Shown here piece after piece: positions 35,741 through 44,966 of a stretch of 64,000 nucleotides of DNA. A program made the translations under genes and the position numbers. The notes beneath the pieces were generated by a model, which worked only from the letters and a program-made list of their open reading frames with translations, did no database searches and was not told where the DNA came from. This DNA comes from Pelobacter sp. (GTDB lineage Bacteria; Desulfobacterota; Desulfuromonadia; Geobacterales; Pseudopelobacteraceae), in assembly GCA_030824515.1 (NCBI GenBank), contig JAVBXN010000008.1:146323-210322 (forward strand), in the 5' to 3' direction. Each line of letters opens with the position of its first letter. The stretch's first letter is position 1.

Positions 35741-36577
35741 TCAGAATTCCACGAATATGGCCACACCACCGCCGAAATCGGGACTGCCGTCGCTGAGTCC
35801 CTTCAACAGGTACGCCTCGCTGTTGAACCGCTCCGCGAAGCGCCAGACGCTCTTCAGCCTGATGTCAAGCGGCGCCTCCATCCCGTCGAAAACCGTCGAG
35901 CCGACGCGGGCAAAAGCAGAAGTGTAGAAGCGCTCGTTCCAGCTGTAGCCGATTCCGGTGTCGGCAAGGAAGTAATCCCTTGCGCCGGTATCCTCGTTCG
36001 AAGCGCCCTGAAAGATGTAACGGCTGTCCACGAACGGCTGCCAGCTACCCAGCCACTTGGATACGGCCACTCCCGGTCCCACATCGAACTTGCCGGTGCC
36101 AAGCCCTTTGGTGTCATCGGCGGTCGGAAATTTAAGGTACAGCGTCGGACGAACGAGCGGAGTAGAATCACTGTCCTGCAAAAGTGCGTAACCGCCTACC
36201 AGCGTGATGTCCCCAAGCCCGAACTCACTGTCACCGGCGGTGGTTCCGCCACCCGCCAGCGAGGCACTGCCGCCGGTATAACCCATGTTTCTTCGTGCCG
36301 TACTCTTGGGATTGGCCCCCAAAGCGGCCACGCCGGTGTTCTCCGATTTCTGGTACAAAAGCGGTATCGTCAATTCCAGGTCGATACGTTCCGTCGGAAA
36401 CCAGTCAAGAATGAATGGAACGGAAACGTAGGTACTGGTTGAATCGGTGCCGAATTTACCGCTGGACGCGTCCACTCCCAGACCAACGGCGAACTGCGGG
36501 GGAACTGACCCGGCCAGGGCCGGAAGCGACGTTGCCTGCAGGATTAAGACTGATAAGACAAATAAAATTGATTTCAT
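35741..36577 (-). CDS. Outer-membrane beta-barrel protein
   Basis: About 278 residues from ATG 36577, which has GAGGAG upstream and starts a signal peptide (MKSILFVLSVLILQATSLPALA). The rest has alternating strands ending in Phe (GGGVAIFVEF), as for a barrel. FGLGDITLVGGYAL, LKFPTADD and GPGVAVSKWL resemble the MetA/phenol-degradation outer-membrane family. It is the last gene of a three-gene set led by the gene at 37542. The upstream frame to 36796 overlaps the preceding gene and is not used. Confidence 0.8.
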   Translation of the reverse strand: MKSILFVLSVLILQATSLPALAGSVPPQFAVGLGVDASSGKFGTDSTSTYVSVPFILDWFPTERIDLELTIPLLYQKSENTGVAALGANPKSTARRNMGYTGGSASLAGGGTTAGDSEFGLGDITLVGGYALLQDSDSTPLVRPTLYLKFPTADDTKGLGTGKFDVGPGVAVSKWLGSWQPFVDSRYIFQGASNEDTGARDYFLADTGIGYSWNERFYTSAFARVGSTVFDGMEAPLDIRLKSVWRFAERFNSEAYLLKGLSDGSPDFGGGVAIFVEF

Positions 36578-36599
36578 GACGGCTCCTCGTTTCAAGTTT

Positions 36600-37127
36600 T
36601 CAACGTCCCATTCTTCCGCCGCCCAAACGACCGGGAGACTGCTGACGCATTTGGGACGGGCGACCGGCATTTCCGGCAGCGCCTCTTCCGGTTCCGCCGC
36701 CAGACCATGCCGGACGGCCGGACTCGTTACGGAGCGTAATCTCCGTATTGCGTGTCGTGTTGTTGATCTTCTGAGCCAGGATATAGACGACACCATCCTT
36801 GCCCTGGGCCTTTGAACCGCGGACCGTTATGTTATCCCCGACCTTCAGCTCGATGCCGTTATCTGCCCAGAAACGCTGCGGACCAAGCACCACTACAAAC
36901 TTCGCCCCACCGCTATCCAGCTCCAGTTGGGCATGGTGCTGATCGTCGCCGCTCTGCACGGAAACTATCCGCCCGGTAACGGTGGTAACGGTGTTGGCAT
37001 CGTAGCCGGATTCCAGGTTCAGGCCGCTGCGATTGTCGCCATCACTCCACCAGAAGGCCTGGGCCGTCAGCGGAAATGACAGGGTGAGCAGCAGCAGAAG
37101 AGACAGGGTGGTTATATTTATCGGCAT
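36600..37127 (-). CDS. Exported OB-fold-like protein with Gly/Arg-rich tail
   Basis: A 175-residue protein with a signal peptide (MPINITTLSLLLLLTLSFPLTAQA). The mature part has a small beta barrel: VTTVTGRIVSVQSGDDQHHA, VVVLGPQRFW, LKVGDNITVRGSKA and VVYILAQKI. It ends in a low-complexity Gly/Arg/Met-rich tail. The fold resembles periplasmic OB-fold ligand or nucleic-acid-like binders, but no ligand is known. It lies 22 bp before the outer-membrane protein gene. Confidence 0.75.
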   Translation of the reverse strand: MPINITTLSLLLLLTLSFPLTAQAFWWSDGDNRSGLNLESGYDANTVTTVTGRIVSVQSGDDQHHAQLELDSGGAKFVVVLGPQRFWADNGIELKVGDNITVRGSKAQGKDGVVYILAQKINNTTRNTEITLRNESGRPAWSGGGTGRGAAGNAGRPSQMRQQSPGRLGGGRMGR

Positions 37128-37197
37128 GGTTTCAGTCCAGAGAGGGGGACGCGTCCGCCCCCCGTGTTGTTGGCTGTTTCTGCTGCGTTACATCAAT

Positions 37198-37542
37198 TTA
37201 CGGCGCGGTAGTGGTAGTGGTGGTCAGTCCGCTGCCATCCTGCAGCCCCTTGCCGTTGCCCGGACGGGTGGTGGATCCGTTGGCGGTCGTGCCGGTGGTC
37301 AGGAAAGTGCCGTCCCGGCGCTGCGATCCGACCGGACGGGTTGCGGAAGTTCCTGACACTGCCTGTGTATTGGCCTGGATCTGGCTGTGTGTCTGAGTGC
37401 GGACCATCATACCGCTCCCGCCGCCACTGCCGTTACCGGAACCATTTCCGCCGCCGTTGCCTCCACGCGCCGAAGCTTCACCCGCCAGCGCAATGGCGCT
37501 AAGCGCCAACAGTGACAACACCATCATTTTTCTCGTTTGCAT
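37198..37542 (-). CDS. Small Gly/Thr-rich secreted protein, first gene of a sigma-54-type operon
   Basis: A 114-residue protein with a signal peptide (MQTRKMMVLSLLALSAIALAGEASA) and a low-complexity mature part. The Gly/Ser/Asn-rich stretch is followed by a Thr-rich tail. GAGGAG precedes the ATG. There is no family assignment. A -24/-12-like element and a 21-bp dyad lie upstream, between this gene and the NtrC-type regulator gene. Confidence 0.65.
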   Translation of the reverse strand: MQTRKMMVLSLLALSAIALAGEASARGGNGGGNGSGNGSGGGSGMMVRTQTHSQIQANTQAVSGTSATRPVGSQRRDGTFLTTGTTANGSTTRPGNGKGLQDGSGLTTTTTTAP

Positions 37543-37587
37543 AACTCGTTTCCTCCTCGTGATTTTTTACTTCATACAGTTGAATAT

Positions 37588-37603
37588 TCCACGAGGCGTG
37601 CCA
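37588..37603 (-). promoter_or_regulatory. Candidate sigma-54 promoter
   Basis: On the minus strand TGGCACG (37603-37597) is followed after CCTC by GTGGA (37592-37588). The -24 element matches consensus fully. The -12 element differs from TTGCA at two positions. Transcription would start about 35 bp before the ATG at 37542. A dyad suited to an NtrC-type activator lies about 75-95 bp upstream. Confidence 0.5.
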
Positions 37604-37675
37604 AAGGCATGTTTTAAATCAAGCATTCGTTATTGTTGGTGTATTTTCAAGGCCGGACCTCGCACCGCCAGAAGA

Positions 37676-37696
37676 GTGGTGCAGATTCTGCACCAC
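37676..37696. promoter_or_regulatory. Perfect 21-bp dyad, candidate activator binding site
   Basis: GTGGTGCAGA and TCTGCACCAC are exact inverted arms around one T (37686). A further half-site, TTCTGCACC, is at 37706-37714, so a second, weaker site may exist. The location is just beyond the 3' end of the NtrC-type regulator gene and upstream of the sigma-54-like promoter. This is where an enhancer-binding protein would act. Confidence 0.65.
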
Positions 37697-37715
37697 CCAA
37701 CAAAGTTCTGCACCG

Positions 37716-39074
37716 CTAAGGCTGGGTTTCATCCAGCATCCCGTATTCTTTGAGACGGTACTGCAGGGTCCGGCGTGAAATCCCCAGACGGTCGGCGGCC
37801 AGCCGACGATTACCGGCGGTGGACTTGAGCGCGGCGGTAATCGCGTCACGTTCAGCCTCTTTGAGTATGCCGTTTTCTTCAGCGTTGGCTCCGTTGCGGG
37901 ACGAGGTCACGGTTTCCGGCAGCTCGGTGCAGGTAACTTCTCCCCTGGCCAGGATCACCGCCCGTTCGATAACGTTCTGCAGTTCGCGGATATTGCCGGG
38001 CCAGTGGTAGTCACGCAGCACTTTCAGCGCCGGGGTGGCGATCCCCGCTACTTTTTTGCCCATGCCACGGGCATGCTGACGGACAAAAAAAAGCGCCAGG
38101 TCATCCAGTGCATCACGCCGGTCACGCAGCGGCGGCAGGGTGACCGGAAAAACATTCAAGCGGTAATAGAGATCCTCGCGAAAACGGCCGGCAGCCGACT
38201 CCCTGGCCAGATCGCGGTTGCTGGCGGCCAGCACCCTGACATCGGCACGTATCTCGCGGCTGCCCCCCACCCGCTGGAAACTGCGCTCCTGCAGCACCCG
38301 CAACAGCTTGGCCTGCATCGCCAGCGGCATCTCGCCGATCTCGTCCAGCATGATCGATCCGCCGGAAGCCAGCTCGAACTTGCCCTGTCGTGTGCTGGAA
38401 GCACCGGTGAAGGCACCCCGTTCATGGCCGAACAGCTCGTTCTCCAGCAGGTTCTCCGGGATGGCGGCGCAGTTCACCGCAACAAAAGGCCCGCTCCGGC
38501 GCGGGCTGGAAAGATGGATATAGCGGGCCAGCAGCTCCTTGCCGGTGCCGCTTTCCCCGCCGATCAGCACGGTCGAGCCGGTTGCGGCCACATCTGCCAC
38601 CTGACGGCGGATATTCTGCATGGCTGCGCCGGCAAACAGTATCTCAAGCGGCGGCAACCCGGCCAGTTCGGCCTGGTCCATGGCCACCAGTCGCCTTTCC
38701 CGGCGGCGTTCCTCCAGAAGCCGCGCAACCAGCGCTCTCAACGTGGCAGGATCCTTGAGCGGCTTGGTAAGAAAGTCGCTGACCCCCTCCTTGATCGCCG
38801 TGACCGCCTCCTCAACCGTACCGTAAGCGGTTATCAGCACGAACGGCGGCGCGGACGGGTCGTCGCGACTGGCCCTGAACAGTTCCACGCCACCCATGTT
38901 GGGCATCTTCAGGTCGGACAGCACCAGGTCGAAGGTCGTACGTTTCAGGTTCAGCAGCCCGGCCGCCCCGTCCGCGGCCACGGTCACATCGTGGCCGTCA
39001 TCCTCCAGTATGGTGGTCAAAAGGCCACGGAAGGTGGCGTCATCTTCAACAATCAGTATCCTGCCGTTCATCAT
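37716..39074 (-). CDS. Sigma-54-dependent response regulator (NtrC/ZraR type)
   Basis: About 452 residues. The receiver domain has its acceptor Asp in LVLSDLKMPN. The AAA+ domain has Walker A GESGTGKE, the sigma-54 contact loop GAFTGA and Walker B GGSIMLDEIGE. The C-terminal Fis-type helix-turn-helix is NRRLAADRLGISRRTLQYRL. ATG 39074 overlaps the kinase stop (ATGA), with GGGGAG upstream. ATG 39071 is equally possible. The adjacent dyad at 37676-37696 and the sigma-54-like promoter make the envelope operon at 37542-35741 its likely target. Confidence 0.93.
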   Translation of the reverse strand: MMNGRILIVEDDATFRGLLTTILEDDGHDVTVAADGAAGLLNLKRTTFDLVLSDLKMPNMGGVELFRASRDDPSAPPFVLITAYGTVEEAVTAIKEGVSDFLTKPLKDPATLRALVARLLEERRRERRLVAMDQAELAGLPPLEILFAGAAMQNIRRQVADVAATGSTVLIGGESGTGKELLARYIHLSSPRRSGPFVAVNCAAIPENLLENELFGHERGAFTGASSTRQGKFELASGGSIMLDEIGEMPLAMQAKLLRVLQERSFQRVGGSREIRADVRVLAASNRDLARESAAGRFREDLYYRLNVFPVTLPPLRDRRDALDDLALFFVRQHARGMGKKVAGIATPALKVLRDYHWPGNIRELQNVIERAVILARGEVTCTELPETVTSSRNGANAEENGILKEAERDAITAALKSTAGNRRLAADRLGISRRTLQYRLKEYGMLDETQP

Positions 39075-40324
39075 CTCTCCCCGCTGGCGGCCGGCAATCG
39101 CACTGAGAAGAGCGCTCCACCCTCCGGCGCGTCTCCGGCTGATATGCTGCCGCCGCAATCGTCAATAATCTTTTTGCAGACCGCCAGTCCCAACCCGGCG
39201 CCACGGGCCTTGCTGGTACGGAAAGGCTCGAACAGCACCGGCCTCATCTCCTGTGAAATTCCGTCGCCATGGTCCGCCACGTAGATCTCGATCAATTCCG
39301 ACACCCGACGGCCCGTAATCGTGACAATCCCCTCGCGGGGCGATGCCTGCAGCGCGTTAGTGACAAGGTTCAGCAGAACGCGGCGCAACCCTTCCTCCGG
39401 GCAGAAGACCGACAGGTCGGCCGACAGGTCGCAACTGACCTTCACTCCGCACTCATCAAGCTGCGGCGCCAACAGTTCCAGCACCGATGTGGCAACGACA
39501 GCGACGCGGCATGGCTCGGCTGCAGCCGGTGTGGAACGGGTGTAGAGCAGGATGCCGCCCACCAGTTCCTCCAAGCGCTTGGCCTCACTTACGATCAGCG
39601 CTGCAAAGCCGCGCTCCCTGCCTTCCGGCAGACGTTCCTCCAGCAGCTGTCCGTAGCCCTTGATCCCGGCCAACGGATTGCGCACCTCGTGGGCCAGCAC
39701 CGCCCCGACCTCGCCCAGGCGCGCCAACTCGTTACGATGCGCCAGCAGGCGATTCTGCGCCTCCTGGCGGCGCAAAAGCCAGAACACGGTCAATCCCAGG
39801 CCCCAGCCCACAACCAGCAGTGAAAACAGGATTGCCGCCCCCTGCCCGGCCCGGCGCATAACCGCCTCCGAACGCCAGGTGTGCAGCGCCAGGCGCAGCA
39901 CGCAGGTGCCGCCCGACAGGTGGAAAGGGGTCTGGAACTCGTAGACCGACTCTCCGGTACCGAGCCGTATCCGTTCCTCGCGCAGATTGCCGGCCGTCAG
40001 CACGGCCTGATAGCGCCGGTCAACGGCATCGGAACCGATCAGGTCAGGGTTGCTGTGAAAGAGGATGTTACCCCGGGGAGAGATCAGCGCCGCATAAGCG
40101 ACTTCACTGGTCTGGAACGAGGCCAGTGATTTCAGCGACGGATCACGGGAGGCAACCCCCTCCATCGCCGCCGCCATCGTCAGCGCCAGGCCCCGCAAGT
40201 TCTCTTCGGCGATCGGCCCGGCGGTCCGGTAGTTCCTTACGGCAAACCAGGAAAGCGCACTGGTCAACAACAGGGCAACAACCAGGATCGGCAGGGCGAC
40301 GCTTCGAGCAGGCATAGCGATCAA
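39071..40324 (-). CDS. Sensor histidine kinase, partner of the NtrC-type regulator
   Basis: A 417-residue membrane kinase. Two helices (about residues 10-27 and 165-188) flank a periplasmic sensor region with FHSNPDLIGSDAVDRRY. A HisKA domain (phosphoacceptor His in VLAHEVRNPLAGIKGYGQLL) and a HATPase domain (ADHGDGISQE, GAGLGLAVCKKI) follow. No HAMP or PAS is seen. The gene overlaps both the regulator (4 bp) and the cation transporter upstream (4 bp), so all three are coupled. The layout resembles ZraS-type metal or envelope sensors. Confidence 0.92.
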   Translation of the reverse strand: MIAMPARSVALPILVVALLLTSALSWFAVRNYRTAGPIAEENLRGLALTMAAAMEGVASRDPSLKSLASFQTSEVAYAALISPRGNILFHSNPDLIGSDAVDRRYQAVLTAGNLREERIRLGTGESVYEFQTPFHLSGGTCVLRLALHTWRSEAVMRRAGQGAAILFSLLVVGWGLGLTVFWLLRRQEAQNRLLAHRNELARLGEVGAVLAHEVRNPLAGIKGYGQLLEERLPEGRERGFAALIVSEAKRLEELVGGILLYTRSTPAAAEPCRVAVVATSVLELLAPQLDECGVKVSCDLSADLSVFCPEEGLRRVLLNLVTNALQASPREGIVTITGRRVSELIEIYVADHGDGISQEMRPVLFEPFRTSKARGAGLGLAVCKKIIDDCGGSISAGDAPEGGALFSVRLPAASGER

Positions 40325-40974
40325 CTTTTACCGCAGCTGCAACTGCACGAACAGTCCAGCCCGCTGGCCTTTTCAAACGATTCGCGCCCTTCCCGGAAGG
40401 CCAGCCAGGCGATCAGCAGTGCGCCAATCGCATCCAGGCTGCCGATGCCGGTAAGTTCATAACCGACACTGGACACCATCAGCACCAGCGACAGGTAGAG
40501 ACAGGCCCTGGAGCAGGCCGCATCGGCCAGGATGGCATTGGAGCCGAGCTGCTTTCCGACCCGGGTCTTCTGTCGGATCAGGTACCACATGAAAGAGACG
40601 GAGCCCAGCGACACCGCGATGCCCCACAGCGTGGTCTCCGGCTTGTGCTGCTGGTAGAGGCTGATCATCGCAGTCAGGGTCAGGCCGGCCGTCAAGAGGT
40701 AAAAGGACGCGCCGGTGATACGCAGCGCCCGCCGCTCGAATTCGTCGCGCGTCTCGCCGCCGTTGGCGCTGATCCTGCGCAGCATGTGCCAGACACCGAC
40801 CGCCGAGATCACCTCGATAAAAGAGTCCACGCCGAAACCGAACAGCGACAGGGTTTCATCGGCCGCGCCGGCCCAGACCGAGACCAGCCCCTCGATGATG
40901 TTGTAAAAAATCGTGAACAACGCCAGATACCTGGCGCGGGCAAACAGTTGCGCAGTGCTTTGCTGTTCCATCAC
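40321..40974 (-). CDS. Cation-efflux-type membrane protein with Cys-rich C-terminal tail
   Basis: A 217-residue protein with six predicted helices in the pattern of the cation diffusion facilitator transmembrane domain. GFGVDSFIEVISA and SNAILADAACSRACLY correspond to the metal-site helices. The usual cytoplasmic C-terminal domain is absent. Instead the protein ends with CSCSCSCGKS, which would bind a soft metal. Overlap with the kinase gene and closeness to a rhodanese gene suggest a metal- or sulfur-stress role. The ion is not known. Confidence 0.8.
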   Translation of the reverse strand: MMEQQSTAQLFARARYLALFTIFYNIIEGLVSVWAGAADETLSLFGFGVDSFIEVISAVGVWHMLRRISANGGETRDEFERRALRITGASFYLLTAGLTLTAMISLYQQHKPETTLWGIAVSLGSVSFMWYLIRQKTRVGKQLGSNAILADAACSRACLYLSLVLMVSSVGYELTGIGSLDAIGALLIAWLAFREGRESFEKASGLDCSCSCSCGKS

Positions 40975-40992
40975 AGGTCAGATCCGGTCATA

Positions 40993-41301
40993 TTATTTTT
41001 CCAGCGAGCGGCCGGCCTGGCGCCAGCCTGACATGTGACCATCCAGCAGATCCACGTTAGTGTAACCGAACATGCTCAGCACTGCCTTTGCCAGCTGGGC
41101 CCGGGGACCGTGCTCGCAGGTGACGACCAGCTCGGCGTCCCTGGCCGACGGGAGCTGTGCCATCCTGAACAGGATTTTCCAGGTCGGGGCATGGAGCGCG
41201 CCCGATATGTGCCCGTGACGGAACTCCATGCCGCTGCGGACATCCACAACGGTGGGAGGTTGTTTCGATTTCATTCGTTTTGCCAACTCGGCTGACTGCA
41301 T
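40993..41301 (-). CDS. Rhodanese-like single-domain protein
   Basis: A 102-residue cytoplasmic protein. VVDVRSGMEFRHGHISGALH and the active-site loop VTCEHGPRAQLA, with its Cys, are typical of rhodaneses that carry persulfide sulfur. It lies 18 bp upstream of the cation transporter and 32 bp after the hybrid kinase gene, all in one direction. Confidence 0.9.
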   Translation of the reverse strand: MQSAELAKRMKSKQPPTVVDVRSGMEFRHGHISGALHAPTWKILFRMAQLPSARDAELVVTCEHGPRAQLAKAVLSMFGYTNVDLLDGHMSGWRQAGRSLEK

Positions 41302-41333
41302 CTTAACCCCTTAAATTAGTTTAAAGAATCCTG

Positions 41334-44147
41334 TCATTCGCCCAGACTCCTCATGGCGTCACGCAACGCCGACAGTTTATACGGTTTGGATATAAACCCG
41401 TCCAAACCTTTTCCGGCAAACTTCCGCGTAACTTCGTATTCGCTGTAGCCACTGGAAATGATTACCCTGGCATCGTGTTTCAGCATCCGCAACTCATTGA
41501 AAGCCTGCTCGCCGTCAATGTGCGGCATGGTAAGATCCAGAATCACGGCATGGATGTCGCTACGGCTCTTGAAGACATCCAGCGCCTCCCGGCCATCGGA
41601 GGCGGTTACCACATCAAAGCCCAACTCCATAAGCATTTCCCGGCCTATGTTGCGGACGGTTTCCTCGTCATCCGCCAGAAGCACCAACCCGCTCCCTTTC
41701 CATATTTCAGAGCGATTTTCCTGCCTTGACAGTTCAAAGGCTTTACCACTGGCGGGAAGCAATATCTTGAAGCTGCTCCCCTTGCCGGATTCGCTGTAAA
41801 CACTGATTGCTCCTTTATGGCCCCGCACGATTCCCTGCACCGCCGCCATTCCCAGTCCCCGACCTGTAAATTTGGTTGTGAAGAAGGGATCGAAGATCCT
41901 TGCCATGGTTTCCTTGTCCATGCCGCAACCGGTGTCGGAGATTTCAATACAGACGTAGATCCCTTCGGCAATTCCATCGCATTGCCATACATCTTTCAGA
42001 TATTTTTGATCACAAACCATGCTGCCGGTCGTTACTGCAATAACACCACTCCTGTCGCCGATGGCCTCGGAGGCATTGATCACCAGATTCATGACAATCT
42101 GGCGAATCTGGGTTGCATCAGCTTCCACCGATGGCAGTGGGCGTGTCAGGTTAAAATGCAATACCGCCTTTTTCGAAATGGATACCTCCAGCATGTGCCC
42201 CATCTCTTCAATCAGGCGATTCAGATCAATGTTTTCTACCACGAATTTCCCCTTGCCGGAATAGGCCAGCATCTGTTTGGCAAGGTCGGTGGCTCTGACA
42301 GCCGACTTTTCGATCCGCTGCAGGTTGTCCAGAACCGGCGATTCGGGATTGAGCCGCATCAGCGCCAACTCGGTGTTGCCCAGGATTGCCGTCAGGATAT
42401 TGTTGAAGTCATGGGCGATGCCGCCGGCCAGCACCCCCAGGCTCTCCAGTTTCTGCGTGTGCAGCAGCTGTCTCTCTATCCGTTCATTCTCTGCCTCGAT
42501 GCGCTTTTCCTCGGTTATATCACGTCCCATGATCAACAGATAAGGCTTATCGTTGGCGACGAAACGGGAGAGAAAGTAGACCACTGCCACCTGTTTGCCG
42601 AACGAGGTACACATCTCCGTTTCGAACATCCTGGCAATACCGTCGGCAATCACCTCTTCGGCAGTAGCCAACAGGTTGGCAGCCCGCCATGAGTCCAGAT
42701 TGCGGAAGTTCTGCCGCTGCATCACGGCAACAGCTCCTCCCGCGATGTCGGCGGCGGCCTGATTAACCATGACGCAGTCCGCGCTTTCCGCATCAAACAC
42801 CCTGATTCCCATGGGTGAGTTCTGCATCAGGGTTTCGATGAAAACCAGGTCCTTGTGGCGCTGTTCTTCCGCCTGGCGACGTTCGGTTATGTCGCGAACG
42901 CATTCAATCACCGAAGCAATCTGACCATGTTCATCACGGATCGGAGAGACACTTATCTCGAAATAGCGGAGACCGGACGGGGTCGTCAGAATTCTGGTTT
43001 CCATGGCACTGGTTCCATCCAGAAAAGTGGCATGAACCAGACAACCCTCGCAAATGGAATCCCGTTCGTAGTAGGCCTGGTAACATAGCTCCCCGATATG
43101 GGCGCCCAGCATCTCGATATGCCTGGCATTCTGATAAATCACCCTCATACCGCTGTCCTGAATACTGATGCCGTCATTGATCGATTCAAGAATGGAATCG
43201 GATTTCATCCGCTCCCGATCGGCCCGCTCAAACGCCTGGCGCAGTTCCTGATTGAGCCTGGAGGTCGACTTGCAGCGCCAGACCGTCATAGCAATCGTCA
43301 CCCCGCCGACCAGCAGAGCCATCAGCAGCAGCAGTCTGGTGGTGTTCCAGAACGGCTTCGGCCGGCCCCACCAACGGTCGTACACCTCCCGGTAACCCTC
43401 GCTCCTGATATAATCATCGATGGCACGGTCCAACCGTTGTCTCAAGGCCACGTCGGCCGGACGCAGCGCCATCCCCCTGGTCAATTCCAGCAGCGGAGGC
43501 TGCAGAACCCTGACCCGCTCTTCCACACCGGCATCAAAAGCAATTTTCATGATATTAGGAGTGGAGGCCAGTACCATGTCAACCTGTCCGGACAGGAGAT
43601 TGAACAGCAGATGCTGCATACTCTGCTCGGGCACGATGGTCATATCCGCACGTGATGTCAGGTAGGTGTGGGCGACACTGCCGTTGATCACGCCTATGCG
43701 CATGCCTGCGGCGGGGGCAGCCACATTCCGCTCGCTGCGAACCACATAGGAGACATGCACACTTTCAACCGGCCTGGTGAATGCAAACCGCTTCCTCCGT
43801 GAGTCTTCGATGGTCAGATTGGGGATTACATCGGCCTTGCCGCTTTCCAGCATGTTGAAGATTTCCATCCAGGGCTGGCCAAAAACATATTCCACCTGAA
43901 AACCGGCTCTGCGGGCCACTTCGTTCATCACGTCTATCGCGAAACCGGCCGGTTTACCGCTGGCCGGGTCACGGTAATATGTGGGTGGGAAATCGGGGGG
44001 AACAACCGCGACAATCTTCTGCAGCGACTGGACACCAACCGCCTCGGCATGAATGGTTGGCAGCAGCAGCACACAGAGCACCGGCAAAAGATACATCAGG
44101 CTGTTGCCGACAATTATGCGGGCTGCTTGCTGAATATCGTGCAACAT
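41334..44147 (-). CDS. Hybrid histidine kinase with solute-binding-protein sensor, PAS domains and receiver
   Basis: A 937-residue protein. A signal anchor (residues 16-34) leads to a periplasmic family-3 solute-binding domain (about 42-270: FPPTYYRDPASGKPAGFAID, GKADVIPNLTI), then a helix near 275-297 (LLLLMALLVGGVTIAM). Two PAS regions (about 315-430 and 440-555) follow, the first with a CxxC (SICEGCLVH). Next are HisKA (GGIAHDFNN), HATPase (DTGCGMD, GRGLGMAA) and a receiver (Asp in VILDLTMP). The sensor domain suggests detection of an amino acid or similar small solute. No cognate output regulator is fused. Confidence 0.92.
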   Translation of the reverse strand: MLHDIQQAARIIVGNSLMYLLPVLCVLLLPTIHAEAVGVQSLQKIVAVVPPDFPPTYYRDPASGKPAGFAIDVMNEVARRAGFQVEYVFGQPWMEIFNMLESGKADVIPNLTIEDSRRKRFAFTRPVESVHVSYVVRSERNVAAPAAGMRIGVINGSVAHTYLTSRADMTIVPEQSMQHLLFNLLSGQVDMVLASTPNIMKIAFDAGVEERVRVLQPPLLELTRGMALRPADVALRQRLDRAIDDYIRSEGYREVYDRWWGRPKPFWNTTRLLLLMALLVGGVTIAMTVWRCKSTSRLNQELRQAFERADRERMKSDSILESINDGISIQDSGMRVIYQNARHIEMLGAHIGELCYQAYYERDSICEGCLVHATFLDGTSAMETRILTTPSGLRYFEISVSPIRDEHGQIASVIECVRDITERRQAEEQRHKDLVFIETLMQNSPMGIRVFDAESADCVMVNQAAADIAGGAVAVMQRQNFRNLDSWRAANLLATAEEVIADGIARMFETEMCTSFGKQVAVVYFLSRFVANDKPYLLIMGRDITEEKRIEAENERIERQLLHTQKLESLGVLAGGIAHDFNNILTAILGNTELALMRLNPESPVLDNLQRIEKSAVRATDLAKQMLAYSGKGKFVVENIDLNRLIEEMGHMLEVSISKKAVLHFNLTRPLPSVEADATQIRQIVMNLVINASEAIGDRSGVIAVTTGSMVCDQKYLKDVWQCDGIAEGIYVCIEISDTGCGMDKETMARIFDPFFTTKFTGRGLGMAAVQGIVRGHKGAISVYSESGKGSSFKILLPASGKAFELSRQENRSEIWKGSGLVLLADDEETVRNIGREMLMELGFDVVTASDGREALDVFKSRSDIHAVILDLTMPHIDGEQAFNELRMLKHDARVIISSGYSEYEVTRKFAGKGLDGFISKPYKLSALRDAMRSLGE

Positions 44148-44277
44148 AGGGTGGCTCCCAGGTGAACAGGCGCTGGGCCGGCAAACCGACGTGCTTGATT
44201 ATGCCGGCAATTCTAATAAATATTTACAGAAGCGTTCATTAACGGCAGACTTGGCCGATGGCTGAATTGCTGCGACT

Positions 44278-44964
44278 TCAAAGGCCTGCTCTTCGCATTA
44301 CAATCAACTTTCGTTCGGCATCAAGCATGATCCCGTCCCCGCTCCGATGCAGAGCAAGAAAATTCCTGACGTCTGTAATAAATGATTCCGGTTGCTGCCC
44401 ATATCCCGGAAGCATGCTGTTGAAAAAATCCTCTTCGTCGTCAAACTGGAACAGAACGCGGAAGCATACCGTGTCTCCCGCAACCCAGCCGTCAAGTTCC
44501 TGCAGCGCACGAATGGCCGCTTCCCTGGCGGGGCGTTCGTCACCGCTACCGGCCCCGAAACGCTCTTTTGCCTCGCTGAAGGAGCCGCCATCTCCCGGTT
44601 CAACAACTACAATAATCCCGCCACCACGCATCATTTCACCGGCCTTGCGCAGACTGGACTGCATCTCCATTATCGGGACGTGATGGAAGGAAAGTGTATA
44701 GATTACCAGATCAAAGCTTGCAGGTGGGTAATCCGGAAACCCATCGGGCGCATGCACAAACGTGACATTGTCGGCTGGAAGTGTGGCCCGAGCGACTCCC
44801 AGCGCCGCCGCGTCCGGGTCGCCGGCCACCACATGTGCGGCATGCTTCGCCAGATCCCGCGTGATCCTCCCCTTGCCGCAGCCTATTTCAAGCACTTCCA
44901 TTCCCCGGAGGTCGCATCGGGATAAAATGGTAGCGATATACTGATTACCCGGGTCCTGCCTCAT
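44278..44964 (-). CDS. Class I SAM-dependent methyltransferase
   Basis: About 228 residues from ATG 44964, which has GGGGAG upstream and lies 2 bp after the upstream stop. Motif I is VLEIGCGKGRITRDLA, motif II has VVAGDPD, and motif IV is SFDLVIYTLSFHH. The substrate is unknown. It follows the radical SAM gene so closely that they are surely co-transcribed. Confidence 0.88.
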   Translation of the reverse strand: MRQDPGNQYIATILSRCDLRGMEVLEIGCGKGRITRDLAKHAAHVVAGDPDAAALGVARATLPADNVTFVHAPDGFPDYPPASFDLVIYTLSFHHVPIMEMQSSLRKAGEMMRGGGIIVVVEPGDGGSFSEAKERFGAGSGDERPAREAAIRALQELDGWVAGDTVCFRVLFQFDDEEDFFNSMLPGYGQQPESFITDVRNFLALHRSGDGIMLDAERKLIVMRRAGL

Positions 44965-44966
44965 AT

